From assembly GCF_019175365.1 (NCBI RefSeq), contig NZ_CP059572.1, positions 3,534,001 through 3,598,000 on the forward strand: a stretch of DNA of 64,000 bases. The letters are read 5' to 3'. Source of the stretch: Actinomadura graeca (GTDB taxonomy: Bacteria; Actinomycetota; Actinomycetes; Streptosporangiales; Streptosporangiaceae). The first letter of the stretch is position 1; each line of letters starts with the position of its first letter. The position numbers and the translations under genes were made by a program. The notes beneath the pieces were generated by a model. It made no database searches. It saw only the letters and a list, made by a program, of their open reading frames with translations, and was not told the origin of the DNA. Shown piece by piece: positions 10,755 to 20,992 of this stretch.

Positions 10755-11972
10755 TCAGCCGTTGACCTTCTTCTGGAGGTTGGTGTCGAGGGCCTCCAGG
10801 AACTCCTGCGTGGTCAGCCAGGGGGTGTCGGCGCCGACGAGCAGCGCCAGGTCCTTGGTCATCTGACCGGCCTCGACGGTCTGGACGCAGACCTCTTCGA
10901 GCGCCTTCGCGAAGCCGATGAGCTGCGCGTTGCCGTCGAGCTTGCCGCGGTGCTCAAGCCCCCGGGTCCACGCGAAGATCGACGCGATCGGGTTGGTCGA
11001 CGTCGGCTTGCCCTGCTGGTGCTGGCGGTAGTGCCGGGTCACCGTGCCGTGCGCGGCCTCGGCCTCGACGGTCTTGCCGTCGGGGGTCATGAGGACCGAC
11101 GTCATCAGCCCGAGGGAGCCGAAGCCCTGCGCGAGGGTGTCGGACTGGACGTCGCCGTCGTAGTTCTTCGCAGCCCAGACGAAGCCGCCCTCCCACTTGA
11201 GCGCGGCGGCGACCATGTCGTCGATGAGCCGGTGCTCGTAGGTGAGGCCCTTGGCCTCGAACTCGGCCTTGAACTCCGACTCGTAGATCTCCTGGAAGAG
11301 GTCCTTGAAGCGGCCGTCGTAGGCCTTGAGGATCGTGTTCTTCGTCGACATGTACAGGGGCATCTCGCGGTTCAGCGCGTACCGCATGCTCGTGCGCGCG
11401 AAGTCGCGGATCGAGTCGTCGTAGTTGTACATGCCCATGGCGACGCCGCCACCGGGGAAGTCCGCGATCTCGAACTCCATCGGCTCCGACCCGTCCTGCG
11501 GCGTGTAGGTGATCGTCACCTTGCCCGGGCCCGGAACGACGAAGTCGGTGGCCTTGTACTGGTCGCCGTGGGCGTGACGGCCGATGATGATCGGCTTCGT
11601 CCAGCCCGGCACCAGGCGGGGGATGTTGGAGGCCACGATCGGCTCACGGAAGATCACGCCGCCGAGGATGTTGCGGATCGTCCCGTTGGGGGAGCGCCAC
11701 ATCTTCTTCAGGCCGAACTCCTCGACGCGCGCCTCGTCGGGGGTGATGGTGGCGCACTTCACACCGACGCCGTGCTCCTTGATGGCGTGGGCGGCGTCCA
11801 CCGTGACCTGGTCGTCCGTGGCGTCACGGTGCTCGATCCCCAGGTCGTAGTACTTCAGATCGACGTCCAGGTAAGGCAGGATCAACTGGTCCTTGATGAA
11901 TTTCCAGATGATCCGCGTCATTTCGTCGCCGTCGAGCTCGACGACGGGGGCCGCTACTTTGATCTTGGGCAT
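10755..11972 (-). CDS. icd: NADP-dependent isocitrate dehydrogenase (homodimeric, type II)
   Basis: 405-aa TCA-cycle enzyme converting isocitrate to 2-oxoglutarate. The N-terminus [13 protein letters not shown], the isocitrate-binding SPNGTIRN, the catalytic Tyr region [19 protein letters not shown], and the C-terminal [12 protein letters not shown] are those of the eukaryote-like dimeric IDH rather than the monomeric 740-aa IDH found in several actinobacteria. The NADP-specific HRxHQQG region appears as [11 protein letters not shown]. It is separated from DUF3017 by 127 bp and from mdh by 237 bp. Confidence 0.97.
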   Translation of the reverse strand: MPKIKVAAPVVELDGDEMTRIIWKFIKDQLILPYLDVDLKYYDLGIEHRDATDDQVTVDAAHAIKEHGVGVKCATITPDEARVEEFGLKKMWRSPNGTIRNILGGVIFREPIVASNIPRLVPGWTKPIIIGRHAHGDQYKATDFVVPGPGKVTITYTPQDGSEPMEFEIADFPGGGVAMGMYNYDDSIRDFARTSMRYALNREMPLYMSTKNTILKAYDGRFKDLFQEIYESEFKAEFEAKGLTYEHRLIDDMVAAALKWEGGFVWAAKNYDGDVQSDTLAQGFGSLGLMTSVLMTPDGKTVEAEAAHGTVTRHYRQHQQGKPTSTNPIASIFAWTRGLEHRGKLDGNAQLIGFAKALEEVCVQTVEAGQMTKDLALLVGADTPWLTTQEFLEALDTNLQKKVNG

Positions 11973-12099
11973 GCCGTTGCTGTCCCTTTCCTACACCGGC
12001 CAGCAGTCCTTGTAAGGCTCAACTGGCAAGGCTAGCCGAGGCCATGGCGGGCATCGGACCTGGCCTGGGCCGGAGCGTTCCCGGCAGGGCGGACGCCCG

Positions 12100-12528
12100 T
12101 CAGCCGGACGGGCCGTCCCGGCGGCCGGACATCAGCAGCCGCAGGCCGCGCGCCGCCATCGCGAGCGCGATCAGCACGCCGAACGCCCCGGCGAGGACGA
12201 GTCCGGTCTTGTTCATCGGAGGGATGCTCAGCGCGACGAACGCCACCATCTCACCGAGGATCACGAGCGTCCAGCAGTCGACGGACCGGCTGCGCACCGC
12301 AAGCAGGCCGAGCTGCGACTCCGGCAGCAGCAGCCGCGCGAGCGCCCCGAGGAGCAGCGCCGCCGCCATCAGGCCGGATCCCTTGCGCCAGTAGTCGAGC
12401 GCGCACAGCGCGAGCCCGGCGCCGACGCCGCTGAGGACGAGCAGATATGGCAGCCGGCCGAGCCAGTGCGGCGCGGCGCCCCTGCGGCGCGGCGCGCGGC
12501 GCCTCCGCCGGTGCACCTCGGTGCTCAT
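12100..12528 (-). CDS. DUF3017 small membrane protein
   Basis: 142 aa with a basic, Arg-rich N-terminus and three hydrophobic segments: YLLVLSGVGAGLALCALDYW, LMAAALLLGALARLLL, and TGLVLAGAFGVLIALAMAA. There is also a half-hydrophobic segment CWTLVILGEMVAFVALSI. It belongs to the DUF3017 family, which I know from the same position between folD and the mdh/icd pair in Streptomyces; function unknown. The ATG at 12528 is preceded by GGAGGGG; the reading frame continues upstream but that extension looks non-coding. Inner-membrane location is inferred from the helices. Confidence 0.85.
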   Translation of the reverse strand: MSTEVHRRRRRAPRRRGAAPHWLGRLPYLLVLSGVGAGLALCALDYWRKGSGLMAAALLLGALARLLLPESQLGLLAVRSRSVDCWTLVILGEMVAFVALSIPPMNKTGLVLAGAFGVLIALAMAARGLRLLMSGRRDGPSG

Positions 12529-12817
12529 GGCCCCTCCGAATCGGAAACCGGCTTGGACGGCCGGTGGCACTTCACGGTAGTGCCATTCGGGTCGCGGCAC
12601 GACATCATCCGCGCGCTTCCGGACGAGGCGCCGTCCGTCCGGGATTCCGGGCGCGGCCGGGGTCGGTGCCAGGCGAGGGAAACGGATGGGACACAGGAGG
12701 CGCCCGGGGGCCCGGATGCCTTGCGCCATCGGTCCTACTCGCCAGTAGGAGGGTGTGACGGTGACCGGCCCGGGTAACCCGTCGGACAGGGGTCGCTAAC
12801 TAGCTGGGAGGACTGCC
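12529..12817. promoter_or_regulatory. intergenic region with a perfect 18-bp palindrome upstream of the FHA-HTH gene
   Basis: The only clear signal in this 289-bp gap is an inverted repeat tcctact-cgcc-agtagga at 12733-12750, 68 bp upstream of the FHA-HTH start and 205 bp upstream of DUF3017. It is too weak for a good terminator and is better read as a candidate operator, possibly for autoregulation by the adjacent FHA-HTH protein (inference). Confidence 0.4.
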
Positions 12818-13552
12818 GTGGAGGGGCCGTTCATGCGGATCGAGGACAGCGGGCTGGTGGTGCCGCTGCGCCCCGACGTTACGACGGTCGGGAGAGGGAG
12901 AGGAGTCGACATCCGCCTCGATGATCCGAGCGTGTCGCGTTTGCACGCCGAGATCGTTCGACGCGGCCCGTATGTGTACGTCGTCGACATGGGCCTGTCC
13001 CGTAACGGAACCCGAGTCAACGGCAGGCCGATCGCCCGCCGTGTCCTGGAGGACGGAGACGTCGTGAGCTTCGGCACGGCGCGCTGCCGGATGGGGGGCA
13101 TCCCCCGGGAGGAGGTGGATCCGGACGTCGAGCTGCGGCGGGCCGTCGCACCCGAGCTCACCCGCCGTGAGGTCGACGTGCTGACCGCGCTCTGCCGCCC
13201 CGCCCTCTCGGACGAGGCGTTCGTGGCACCGGCCACCGCCCGTGACATCGCGGGCGAACTGGTCGTCACCGAGGCCGCCGTCAAGCAGCACCTGCTGCGT
13301 CTGTACCAGAAATTCCGCATCCCGGAGGGCGCCAACCGCCGCACGCGGCTCGCGAACGAGGTCATCGCCATGGGCCTCGTCCGTCCGCTGCCGCCGGTGC
13401 ACGTGCCCCAGCAGGGCCGCCCGATGGACGGGCGGACCACCGGGGTCCGGGGAGCCGAACCGCGCAGACCGGGCACCCCGGGGCACGCCCCGGGGCATGT
13501 CACCGGTCCCGGCCGTCCGGCGCACAGCGCCGCGGGACGCCGGGCCAGCTGA
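12818..13552 (+). CDS. FHA domain - LuxR-like HTH regulator
   Basis: 244 aa. Residues ~10-90 form a forkhead-associated domain (VGRGRGVDIRLDDPSVSRLHAEI, then LSRNGTRVNGRPI) that in this family binds phosphothreonine. Residues ~105-190 resemble a LuxR-type helix-turn-helix (LTRREVDVLTALCRP...ARDIAGELVVTEAAVKQHL). The tail is Pro/Arg/Gly-rich and disordered. The GTG start at 12818 is chosen because GGGAGGA ends 5 nt upstream; the in-frame ATG five codons later lacks this. The gene runs against its folD/icd neighbours. It probably links Ser/Thr kinase signalling to transcription; the kinase is not in the window. Confidence 0.85.
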   Translation: MEGPFMRIEDSGLVVPLRPDVTTVGRGRGVDIRLDDPSVSRLHAEIVRRGPYVYVVDMGLSRNGTRVNGRPIARRVLEDGDVVSFGTARCRMGGIPREEVDPDVELRRAVAPELTRREVDVLTALCRPALSDEAFVAPATARDIAGELVVTEAAVKQHLLRLYQKFRIPEGANRRTRLANEVIAMGLVRPLPPVHVPQQGRPMDGRTTGVRGAEPRRPGTPGHAPGHVTGPGRPAHSAAGRRAS

Positions 13553-13562
13553 TGTGGGCCTG

Positions 13563-13649
13563 CGGTCACCCTCTGGGCAGCGCAAGCCGGGGTGACCGCT
13601 GAGCGGGAAACACCGTTCCGGGCCGCCGCAGGGTGCAGCGGCGGCCCGG
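13563..13649. terminator. two hairpins between convergent FHA-HTH and folD genes
   Basis: First hairpin: gcggtcaccc ... gggtgaccgc (13563-13600, long loop). Second: a 12-bp perfect stem ccgggccgccgc / gcggcggcccgg at 13618-13649 with an 8-nt loop. They sit between convergent stops and can serve both strands. Confidence 0.75.
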
Positions 13650-13674
13650 GAGGGCCGCCGCCGCATCCGGCGGA

Positions 13675-14535
13675 TCAGCCGGCGTTCTTGAGCGAGTCCT
13701 CCGCCGCCTCCACCACGTTCGCCAGAAGCATCGCGCGGGTCATCGGGCCCACGCCCCCCGGATTCGGGGCCACCCATCCGGCGACGTCACGGACGTCGGC
13801 GGCCACGTCCCCGGCGAGCTTGCCGTCCACCCGGGACACGCCCACGTCCAGGACCACGGCGCCCGGCTTGACCATGTCCGCGGTGATCAGCCCGGGCACG
13901 CCCGCGGCCGCCACCACGATGTCGGCCTTCCGGGTGTGGGCCGCGAGGTCACGGGTCGCGGTGTGGCAGAGCGTCACGGTCGCGTTCTCGGTGCGGCGGG
14001 TCAGCAGCAGCCCGAGCGAGCGCCCCACCGTGATGCCGCGCCCGACCACGGTGACCTCCGCGCCCCGGATCGGGACGTCGAAGCGGCGCAGCAGCTCGAT
14101 GATGCCCTTCGGCGTGCACGGCAGCGGCCCGGGCTGCATCAGCACGAGCCGCCCGAGGCTCATGGGGTGCAGGCCGTCCGCGTCCTTGGCGGGGTCGATG
14201 CGCTCCAGCACCCGCTGCTCGTCCAGCCCCCTGGGAAGCGGCAGCTGGACGATGTACCCGGTGCAGGCCGGGTCGGCGTTCAGCTCCGCGACGGCGCGCT
14301 CCACCTCGTCCTGCGTGGCGGTGGCGGGCAGGTCACGGCGGATGCTCTCGATACCGACCTCGGCGCAGTCGCGGTGCTTCATGTTGACGTAGGAGTGGCT
14401 GCCGGGGTCGTCGCCGACGAGGACCGTCCCGAGCCCCACGGACACGCCGCGGTCGCGCAGCGCCTGCACGCGACCCTTCAGGTTCGAGCGGATCTCGGCG
14501 GCGGTGGTCTTGCCGTCCAGAATCTGTGCCGTCAT
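13675..14535 (-). CDS. folD: bifunctional methylenetetrahydrofolate dehydrogenase / cyclohydrolase
   Basis: 286-aa enzyme interconverting 5,10-methylene-, methenyl- and 10-formyl-THF, the one-carbon donor for the neighbouring PurN and PurH. The catalytic Y49/K53 lie in [13 protein letters not shown]. The cyclohydrolase/NADP motifs [43 protein letters not shown] and the C-terminal [14 protein letters not shown] are present. Family signatures usually read VxGRSxIVGxP; here the Rossmann loop is [12 protein letters not shown]. Length and start are standard. Confidence 0.97.
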   Translation of the reverse strand: MTAQILDGKTTAAEIRSNLKGRVQALRDRGVSVGLGTVLVGDDPGSHSYVNMKHRDCAEVGIESIRRDLPATATQDEVERAVAELNADPACTGYIVQLPLPRGLDEQRVLERIDPAKDADGLHPMSLGRLVLMQPGPLPCTPKGIIELLRRFDVPIRGAEVTVVGRGITVGRSLGLLLTRRTENATVTLCHTATRDLAAHTRKADIVVAAAGVPGLITADMVKPGAVVLDVGVSRVDGKLAGDVAADVRDVAGWVAPNPGGVGPMTRAMLLANVVEAAEDSLKNAG

Positions 14536-14736
14536 GCGTTCCTCCGCGCTGATCGCCGGGAACCGGGCCCGGCTCGGGGCCCGTCCACCCAGGCGCGCGG
14601 TGTCCGGACTGTACGTTCGCTCCCCGGTGGTGATCCACCTTGACCGCGCCAGTCGCTTAGAACGCCATGGTAACCGCCGAGTGCCCGGTGAAAATAACCG
14701 TTAAGCGGCCCTGCCGGGCACCCGCCATCGGCGACG

Positions 14737-15077
14737 GTGGAGGACATGCGGGCGGACATCGACGCCGCGCTCGCCGTCCGCGAACGGGGCGTCCGCTGCC
14801 GAGGGCGCGGATCGACGCCGCCACGGGCGAGGTCGCCGGGGGAGACGAGATCTCACCGTCCCACCGCGGCCTGCTGGGACGCGCGTTCGGCGACCTCGGC
14901 GCAATCCGCGTCGCCTGGCACACCCGCGTCCGCAACGAGCGATCCCGGACGGCACTGGAGCGGCTCGGCGCGTCGTACGAGGGCGTCCACCACCGGATTC
15001 ACGCGGACGGCTCGATCCGCGACACCGCCACCCACGCGATGACCGACGGCGAGGATCAGTCCTCGTCCGGCCGCTGA
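14737..15077 (+). pseudogene. decayed RimJ/RimL-like GNAT acetyltransferase
   Basis: The first ~19 codons (MEDMRADIDAALAVRERGV) resemble the N-terminal helix of RimJ/RimL-type acetyltransferases. The reading then continues in another frame as LPRARIDAATGEVAG. The central acetyl-CoA sheet (the usual GxxxxxxxEIGW region) is missing, and the C-terminal part is recognisable: RAFGDLGAIRVAWHTRVRNE, then SRTALERLGASYEGV and the DGSIRDTATHAMT ending. At least one frameshift and one internal deletion of about 40 codons make it non-functional. The stop overlaps the end of the opposite small membrane ORF. Confidence 0.7.
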
Positions 15078-15235
15078 CGCCACGTGATGAGCCGGTCGGT
15101 GCCATGCCATCCGACATGGGCCGCGAGCATGGCCAGCAGCGCCGCGGCGGCCAGCCCGATCACCTGCCGGGACTCCAGCAGCAGGGCGTCCGTCCGGGCG
15201 ATCGAGCCCACAAGGAAGGTCAGCACCAGGTCCAT
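15056..15235 (-). CDS. small single-span membrane protein (hypothetical)
   Basis: 59 aa. ATG at 15235 preceded by GGAGG at 4-nt spacing. One hydrophobic segment (VIGLAAAALLAMLAAHVGWHG, residues ~26-46) with a second weaker one at the N-terminus (MDLVLTFLVGSIA). The C-terminus is charged (WRQRPDED). No family recognised. It overlaps the dead acetyltransferase by 22 bp on the other strand, so it may be a chance ORF with good translation signals. Confidence 0.4.
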   Translation of the reverse strand: MDLVLTFLVGSIARTDALLLESRQVIGLAAAALLAMLAAHVGWHGTDRLITWRQRPDED

Positions 15236-15711
15236 ACGGCCTCCAACGGCACAGGCCGCGCAGGTCAAGAGAGGGGTAAGCAGGGGGTACGCGACCAGGG
15301 GAAGTCTAATTCACCCCCGCCCAAGACGCCGCCGACCGGCTGAGGCCATCCCACCCCCGTCCCAAGGACGCCGCCGAGCGGCTGTGCCTATTCCAACCCC
15401 GGCCCAAGGCGACGCCGAGGAGATTGCGCTCACCACCCACAACCGAAGGCGACGCCCAGCGGCAAGCCCTGCGACCTACATGAGCGAGCGAGCCGCCAGG
15501 CGAGCCAAGCGACACCCGAGAACCGACCTCAACCCCAGCAAGCAGGAACCCCAACCCCCAACAACCCGAAGGTTGCGATCGCGTCCGAAGGCAGGTGCGA
15601 GCGAAGCGAGAACCTGATCGCGCAGCGAGCCCTCCAGGGCGAGTCGAAGCGATGCAGCGATCGCCCGAGTTTCCGCCGAAGGAGGGCCGCCAGGCCCGAC
15701 GCCAAGGAAAC
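15236..15711. repeat. non-coding stretch with degenerate repeats and a chain of hairpins upstream of the purH stop
   Basis: From ~15311 three imperfect ~42-bp copies share ccccgycccaaggacgccgcc-type cores. From ~15580 to 15713 a dense set of stems follows: aggt...acct around the gcgagcgaagcgag hairpin, gccct-cc-agggc, and gagtttcc / ggaaactc (15667-15674 / 15706-15713) enclosing gggcc-gcca-ggccc. The last stem overlaps the purH stop codon and can act as its terminator. I see no convincing gene here. Confidence 0.6.
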
Positions 15712-17274
<1,563 letters not shown>

Positions 17275-17288
17275 CGGCCGAGCTCCCC

Positions 17289-17373
17289 TCTGTGGGCTGA
17301 CCCTCTGTGGGCTGCTTCTGTGTGGGCTCACTCTGTACGGGCTCACTCTGTACGGGCTCACTCTGTGTGGGCC
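17289..17373. repeat. 15-bp minisatellite between purN and purH, ~5.7 copies
   Basis: Tandem units beginning at 17289, 17304 (13 bp), 17317, 17332, 17347 and 17362, with consensus tctgtrygggctcac. Two units are identical. The purN stop codon (17358-17360) and its last codons lie within the array, so repeat slippage would alter the PurN C-terminus. Confidence 0.9.
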
Positions 17374-18026
17374 GAACCGCCGGACGAATCGCCGCCGGAC
17401 GTCTCGCCGCAGGTCCTGCACTTCATTGAGACCCGCCTTCCCCGTGCCGTCCAGCCGTCGCGGGCCAGCCGCCCGACGACGTCGACCAGGAGACGGCGCT
17501 CCACCTGCTTGATGCGCTCGTGCAGGGAGTCCTCGTCGTCATGCCAGCCCACCTGGACGGTCTCCTGGGCGATGACGGGTCCGGTGTCCACGCCTTCGTC
17601 GACGAAGTGCACGGTACAGCCCGTCACCTTCACCCCGTACGCCAGGGCGTCCCGTACGGCGTGGGCGCCGGGGAAGGACGGCAGCAGCGCCGGGTGGGTG
17701 TTGACCGTCCGTCCGCCGAACCGGGCGAGGAAGCGCGGCCCGAGGATCTTCATGAAGCCAGCGGAGACGACGAGGTCGGGTCCATGTTCGGCCACGGCGT
17801 CGGTGAGCGCGGCGTCCCAGTCGTCGCGGGAGGGGTGGTCGGCGATGCGGAGGGTGAAGGTGGGGAGCCCGGCGCGTTCGGCGCGCTCGACGCCCCCGGT
17901 CCCGGGACGGTCCGCGCCCACGGCCACCACCTGGGCCCCGTAGGCTGGGTCCGCGCACGCGTCGAGCAGCGCTTGTAGGTTGGTCCCCGCGCCGGAGACG
18001 AGGACGACGAGCCGGGCGGACACCAT
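17358..18026 (-). CDS. purN: phosphoribosylglycinamide formyltransferase (10-formyl-THF dependent)
   Basis: 222-aa GAR transformylase of purine synthesis. It has the N-terminal [18 protein letters not shown], the catalytic region [20 protein letters not shown] with the Asn-His pair, and the Asp-containing [19 protein letters not shown]. After the normal end of the family (...[13 protein letters not shown]) comes an extra ~22-residue tail with CRTC and a Gly/Ser-rich stretch, the last residues of which are encoded by the 15-bp repeat array. The ATG at 18026 overlaps a second possible start, GTG at 18023, which has better spacing to AGGGAG. It works with the folD product and purH just downstream. 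Confidence 0.95.
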   Translation of the reverse strand: MVSARLVVLVSGAGTNLQALLDACADPAYGAQVVAVGADRPGTGGVERAERAGLPTFTLRIADHPSRDDWDAALTDAVAEHGPDLVVSAGFMKILGPRFLARFGGRTVNTHPALLPSFPGAHAVRDALAYGVKVTGCTVHFVDEGVDTGPVIAQETVQVGWHDDEDSLHERIKQVERRLLVDVVGRLARDGWTARGRRVSMKCRTCGETSGGDSSGGSAHTE

Positions 18027-18116
18027 GACTCCCTGGTGGACGTGGGGCTGTTCGGGTCGACACGAGCCTATCGGCCCTGCTCGGCGCCCAATGATCCGCA
18101 GGTGGGAGGACCGAAC

Positions 18117-18557
18117 GTGAGTGAGCCGCAGGGGCAGGGCGGTGGCGGGGCCGCCCCGCTGGGCCGGCCCCCCGTCGAGCGGACCGGCATGCGGGCCCTG
18201 TGGCTCGGCGGCCTGGCCCTGCTTACCGCGTTCTTCTTCTACCCCCTGGGCTTCGTGCTGGGCATCGCGTCGCTGGTGGTCGGGATCAAGGCGCAGCGGC
18301 AGGCCAAGCGGACGCGGGGCGTCGCGCCGGGCGCCACCGCGGGGATCGTGCTGGGCGCGATCGGCCTGACGATCTCCCTGTTCGCCATCGCCGGGACGGC
18401 GTACCTGGCGCCCGAGCTGAACGGCTACCAGAAGTGCGTCAGCGGCTCCAACACCAACGCCGACCAGCGGGCGTGCCGGGAGCACTACTACCCGAAGATG
18501 GAGGAGAAGCTGCACCTCCCGTCCGGCACGATGGACGACGTCGGCGTCCGCTTCTGA
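18117..18557 (+). CDS. small two-helix membrane protein, perM/purN neighbour
   Basis: 146 aa. GTG start at 18117 with GGGAGGA 6 nt upstream. A Gly/Pro-rich N-terminus, then two membrane helices (ALWLGGLALLTAFFFYPLGFVLGIASLVVGI and AGIVLGAIGLTISLFAIAGTAYLA) separated by a basic loop (KAQRQAKRTR), and a short hydrophilic C-terminus with two Cys. The layout resembles DUF4190-type proteins. It lies divergent from purN and convergent with perM. M. tuberculosis has a membrane protein gene (Rv0954) near the equivalent place, but I cannot claim orthology. Confidence 0.8.
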   Translation: MSEPQGQGGGGAAPLGRPPVERTGMRALWLGGLALLTAFFFYPLGFVLGIASLVVGIKAQRQAKRTRGVAPGATAGIVLGAIGLTISLFAIAGTAYLAPELNGYQKCVSGSNTNADQRACREHYYPKMEEKLHLPSGTMDDVGVRF

Positions 18558-18617
18558 GCCCCTGTCTCCGCCCCGAAGCTCCACAGCGCCCTGAGGCTTT
18601 GCTGTCGAGGTCGAGGG

Positions 18618-20585
18618 TCAGTCGTCCTTGGGCTCGTCCCGGAGGACGTAGATGGCGCCGCCCCGGTTCTCGGTGCGTTCGGGGTCCTCGCGAGGCGGCG
18701 GGACGGGCTCGGCGGCTTCGGGCCTCGGCGCCTCCGGAGTGTCCGGCTCGTCCATGATGTGGCCTTCCAGGACGACCGTGCCGTCGCTCGGCGGGGGCAC
18801 AGGGGGCAGCGGCGCGGGCGTCTCCTCGGCGAGGTCGGGCAGCGGTCCGCGGGTCCGCGCGCGGGCGGGGCGCCGGGGCGCCAGGACGGGCTCGGCCTCC
18901 TCGAACTCCAGAGGGTCCGGCGCATACGGCGAGGGCCTCGGCACGGGACGCGGGAGCGCGCCGTCGGGGGGCGTGGACGTCTCGTCCGGGACGGGCGCGG
19001 ACAGCGGCATCATCGCCGCCGACGCCGAGGGAGAGGCCGCAGGCGTCCGGCGCCCACCTCTACGAGACGCCCTGCCCTTGGCCCCGTCCTTAGCCCTGCC
19101 CCCGGACCGGCCCTGCTCGTGGCCCGTGCTCTGCTCCTCGCCCCGGCCCTTGCTCTTGGCCTTCTTCTTGCCCCCCGCCCCGCGGCCCTTCGCGGGACGG
19201 ATCTCGGCCTCCGCCGGGCGGCGCAGGATCCTCCAGTTCGCCACCCACGCCGCGATGGCCGCGGAAATGCCGACCTCCAGGGCCGCCATCAGCCCGACCT
19301 GCCACGCCGACGGGCCCACGGTCGTCATGCGGCCGCCGCCGAGCGGGCCGCCCGCCAGCGCGGCCAGCAGCGCCACCACGCCGCCCGTCAGCGCCCCGGA
19401 CACGAATCCCCACAGCGGCGCGCCCTCGTAGGCCGGGCTCGGCAGTGACCGGATCGTCAGGTAGCCGCCCACGCCTCCGGCGACGAACGGCGCGGCCAGG
19501 GCCAGCAGCGAGATCGCCGGGGCGGGGCCCGGCTCGGGCAGGGCCGCCAGCGGCGGGAACGCCGGGACGGTGTCCAAGAACACACCGGTCGCCGACACGC
19601 TCGTGCCCCCGCCGACCGAGAACCCGGGGCCGACCGCGTACGCCATGCCCCAGATCACCGCGTTCGGCAGGAACGCCAGCTCGACCACCAGCAGCAGGAC
19701 GCCGCCGACGATGCCGGGCGCGAGGACGTCGTACAGGCCGTCCGCGTCGGTCATGTGCATCGCGAGCGAGCCGCCGACCAGCAGCGCCCCGGAGGCCAGC
19801 AGGACCGAGAGCGAGCCCGCGACGCCGATGACGAGCGAGCGCGGCCGGTCGGGCAGCAGCCGCAGCAGCGCCCCGAGCCCGGACCTGAGCCGCTCCCCCT
19901 TGGCCTGCGCCGCGACCTGCGCCGCGACGACGGCCCGCGCGGCGCCCAGCCCGCCCGCGATGACCGCGACGAGGAAGGAGGCGATCAGCGCCTGCCACGC
20001 CGAGGGCCGTACCGCCGGGGACGACGCGGCGAGCGCGAGCAGCCCGTCCAGCGCCGCATACGGGACGGCCAGCGTGACGGCCACCTGCGCGACCGCGACG
20101 CGCGGACGGTCCGGCAGTCCGAGGCCGCGGATCATCCATCCGCCGCCCCGGTACAGCAGTGCACCCGGCAGGACGAGCAGGCCCAGCGGCAGCAGCCCCA
20201 CCCGCCCGTGGCCGGTGGAGAAGCCCGCGTGATGGGACACGAGCCAGAAGTTGACGGCCGTCCGGAACACCCCGGACATGCCGTGGCCGAGCGCGGTCTT
20301 CGGCGCGGCGATCCAGCCGATCAGCGTGATCGTGGTGAGGACGGCGAGGCCGATGCCGATGCACCACAGCGCCGCCACCAGCCCCGTCACGTAGAGCGGA
20401 CGCGCCGCTGCCGGAGGCTGCGGCGGCGCCCCGGGAGGTTGCGGGGGGCGCCTGTCCTCCTGCACGGCGCCGGGACGCCGCAGGCCGCGGGCCGCCCGGA
20501 CGGCCCCGGGCGACTCCGCGCCGGACGGCTCCGCCCTGGCCGGGGTTCCGCGTTTTCCGGGACTCACGTCGCTCACGCGCTCCAT
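18618..20585 (-). CDS. perM: PerM-like polytopic membrane protein (DUF6350)
   Basis: 655 aa. Residues ~65-480 contain about ten membrane helices (for example YVTGLVAALWCIGIGLAVLTT, VGLLPLGLLVLPGALLYRGG, SLSVLLASGALLVGGSLAMHM). A ~160-residue cytoplasmic tail rich in Lys/Gly/Arg then Pro/Glu/Asp follows. The family and its position between sucCD and purNH match M. tuberculosis Rv0955 (PerM), which supports cell division under magnesium limitation and during chronic infection. Start uncertain: ATG 20585, or the GTG three codons later. The assignment rests on topology plus synteny. Confidence 0.85.
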   Translation of the reverse strand: MERVSDVSPGKRGTPARAEPSGAESPGAVRAARGLRRPGAVQEDRRPPQPPGAPPQPPAAARPLYVTGLVAALWCIGIGLAVLTTITLIGWIAAPKTALGHGMSGVFRTAVNFWLVSHHAGFSTGHGRVGLLPLGLLVLPGALLYRGGGWMIRGLGLPDRPRVAVAQVAVTLAVPYAALDGLLALAASSPAVRPSAWQALIASFLVAVIAGGLGAARAVVAAQVAAQAKGERLRSGLGALLRLLPDRPRSLVIGVAGSLSVLLASGALLVGGSLAMHMTDADGLYDVLAPGIVGGVLLLVVELAFLPNAVIWGMAYAVGPGFSVGGGTSVSATGVFLDTVPAFPPLAALPEPGPAPAISLLALAAPFVAGGVGGYLTIRSLPSPAYEGAPLWGFVSGALTGGVVALLAALAGGPLGGGRMTTVGPSAWQVGLMAALEVGISAAIAAWVANWRILRRPAEAEIRPAKGRGAGGKKKAKSKGRGEEQSTGHEQGRSGGRAKDGAKGRASRRGGRRTPAASPSASAAMMPLSAPVPDETSTPPDGALPRPVPRPSPYAPDPLEFEEAEPVLAPRRPARARTRGPLPDLAEETPAPLPPVPPPSDGTVVLEGHIMDEPDTPEAPRPEAAEPVPPPREDPERTENRGGAIYVLRDEPKDD

Positions 20586-20937
20586 GCTGGCATCGCGCCC
20601 CGGCCGCGCCCGCACCCTCGCCCGGCGTGTCGCCTTTGTCGTCAGGCCACGGCAGACACCCGGCACAGAACGCCCGGCGACCGGCGACCGGCGCACACGA
20701 CCACATCATCCGGCGTGTGAGCCCTCCTCCAGGACGTCTGGACGTCTGGGCGTCTGGGCGTCTGGGCGTCCCTCACAGCGGACCAGCGGCCCCAGCTCCC
20801 CGGCGGCCCCGGGGGGGCTTTTACCCGTCCAGCCCCGTCCAGCTTGGCCAATCGGAATCGACGGCTCCCGGCCCCGTCCAGCCCAGCCCAGCCCCGGCTC
20901 CGGTTGCGGCCAGCCCCAGCTCATGGCGGATATCGAC
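20586..20937. other. perM-sucD intergenic region with 8-bp tandem repeats
   Basis: The region holds five consecutive 8-bp units (ggacgtct x2, gggcgtct x2, gggcgtcc) at 20732-20771 and several copies of ccccgtccagc between 20826 and 20900. No ORF here has convincing coding character. Confidence 0.7.
20732..20771. repeat. 8-bp tandem repeat, 5 copies
   Basis: Units grouped as 20732, 20740, 20748, 20756 and 20764, consensus ggrcgtct. It lies ~150 bp upstream of the perM start. Confidence 0.9.
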
Positions 20938-20976
20938 GAAAGACGCCCGGGCCCCTGAGGGGCTCGGGCGTCTTTC
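20938..20976 (-). terminator. strong intrinsic terminator after sucD
   Basis: An 18-bp stem gaaagacgcccgggcccc / ggggctcgggcgtctttc with one G-U type mismatch and a 3-nt loop, 17 bp beyond the sucD stop. Confidence 0.9.
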
Positions 20977-20992
20977 GGTGGCCGACCGGAGG

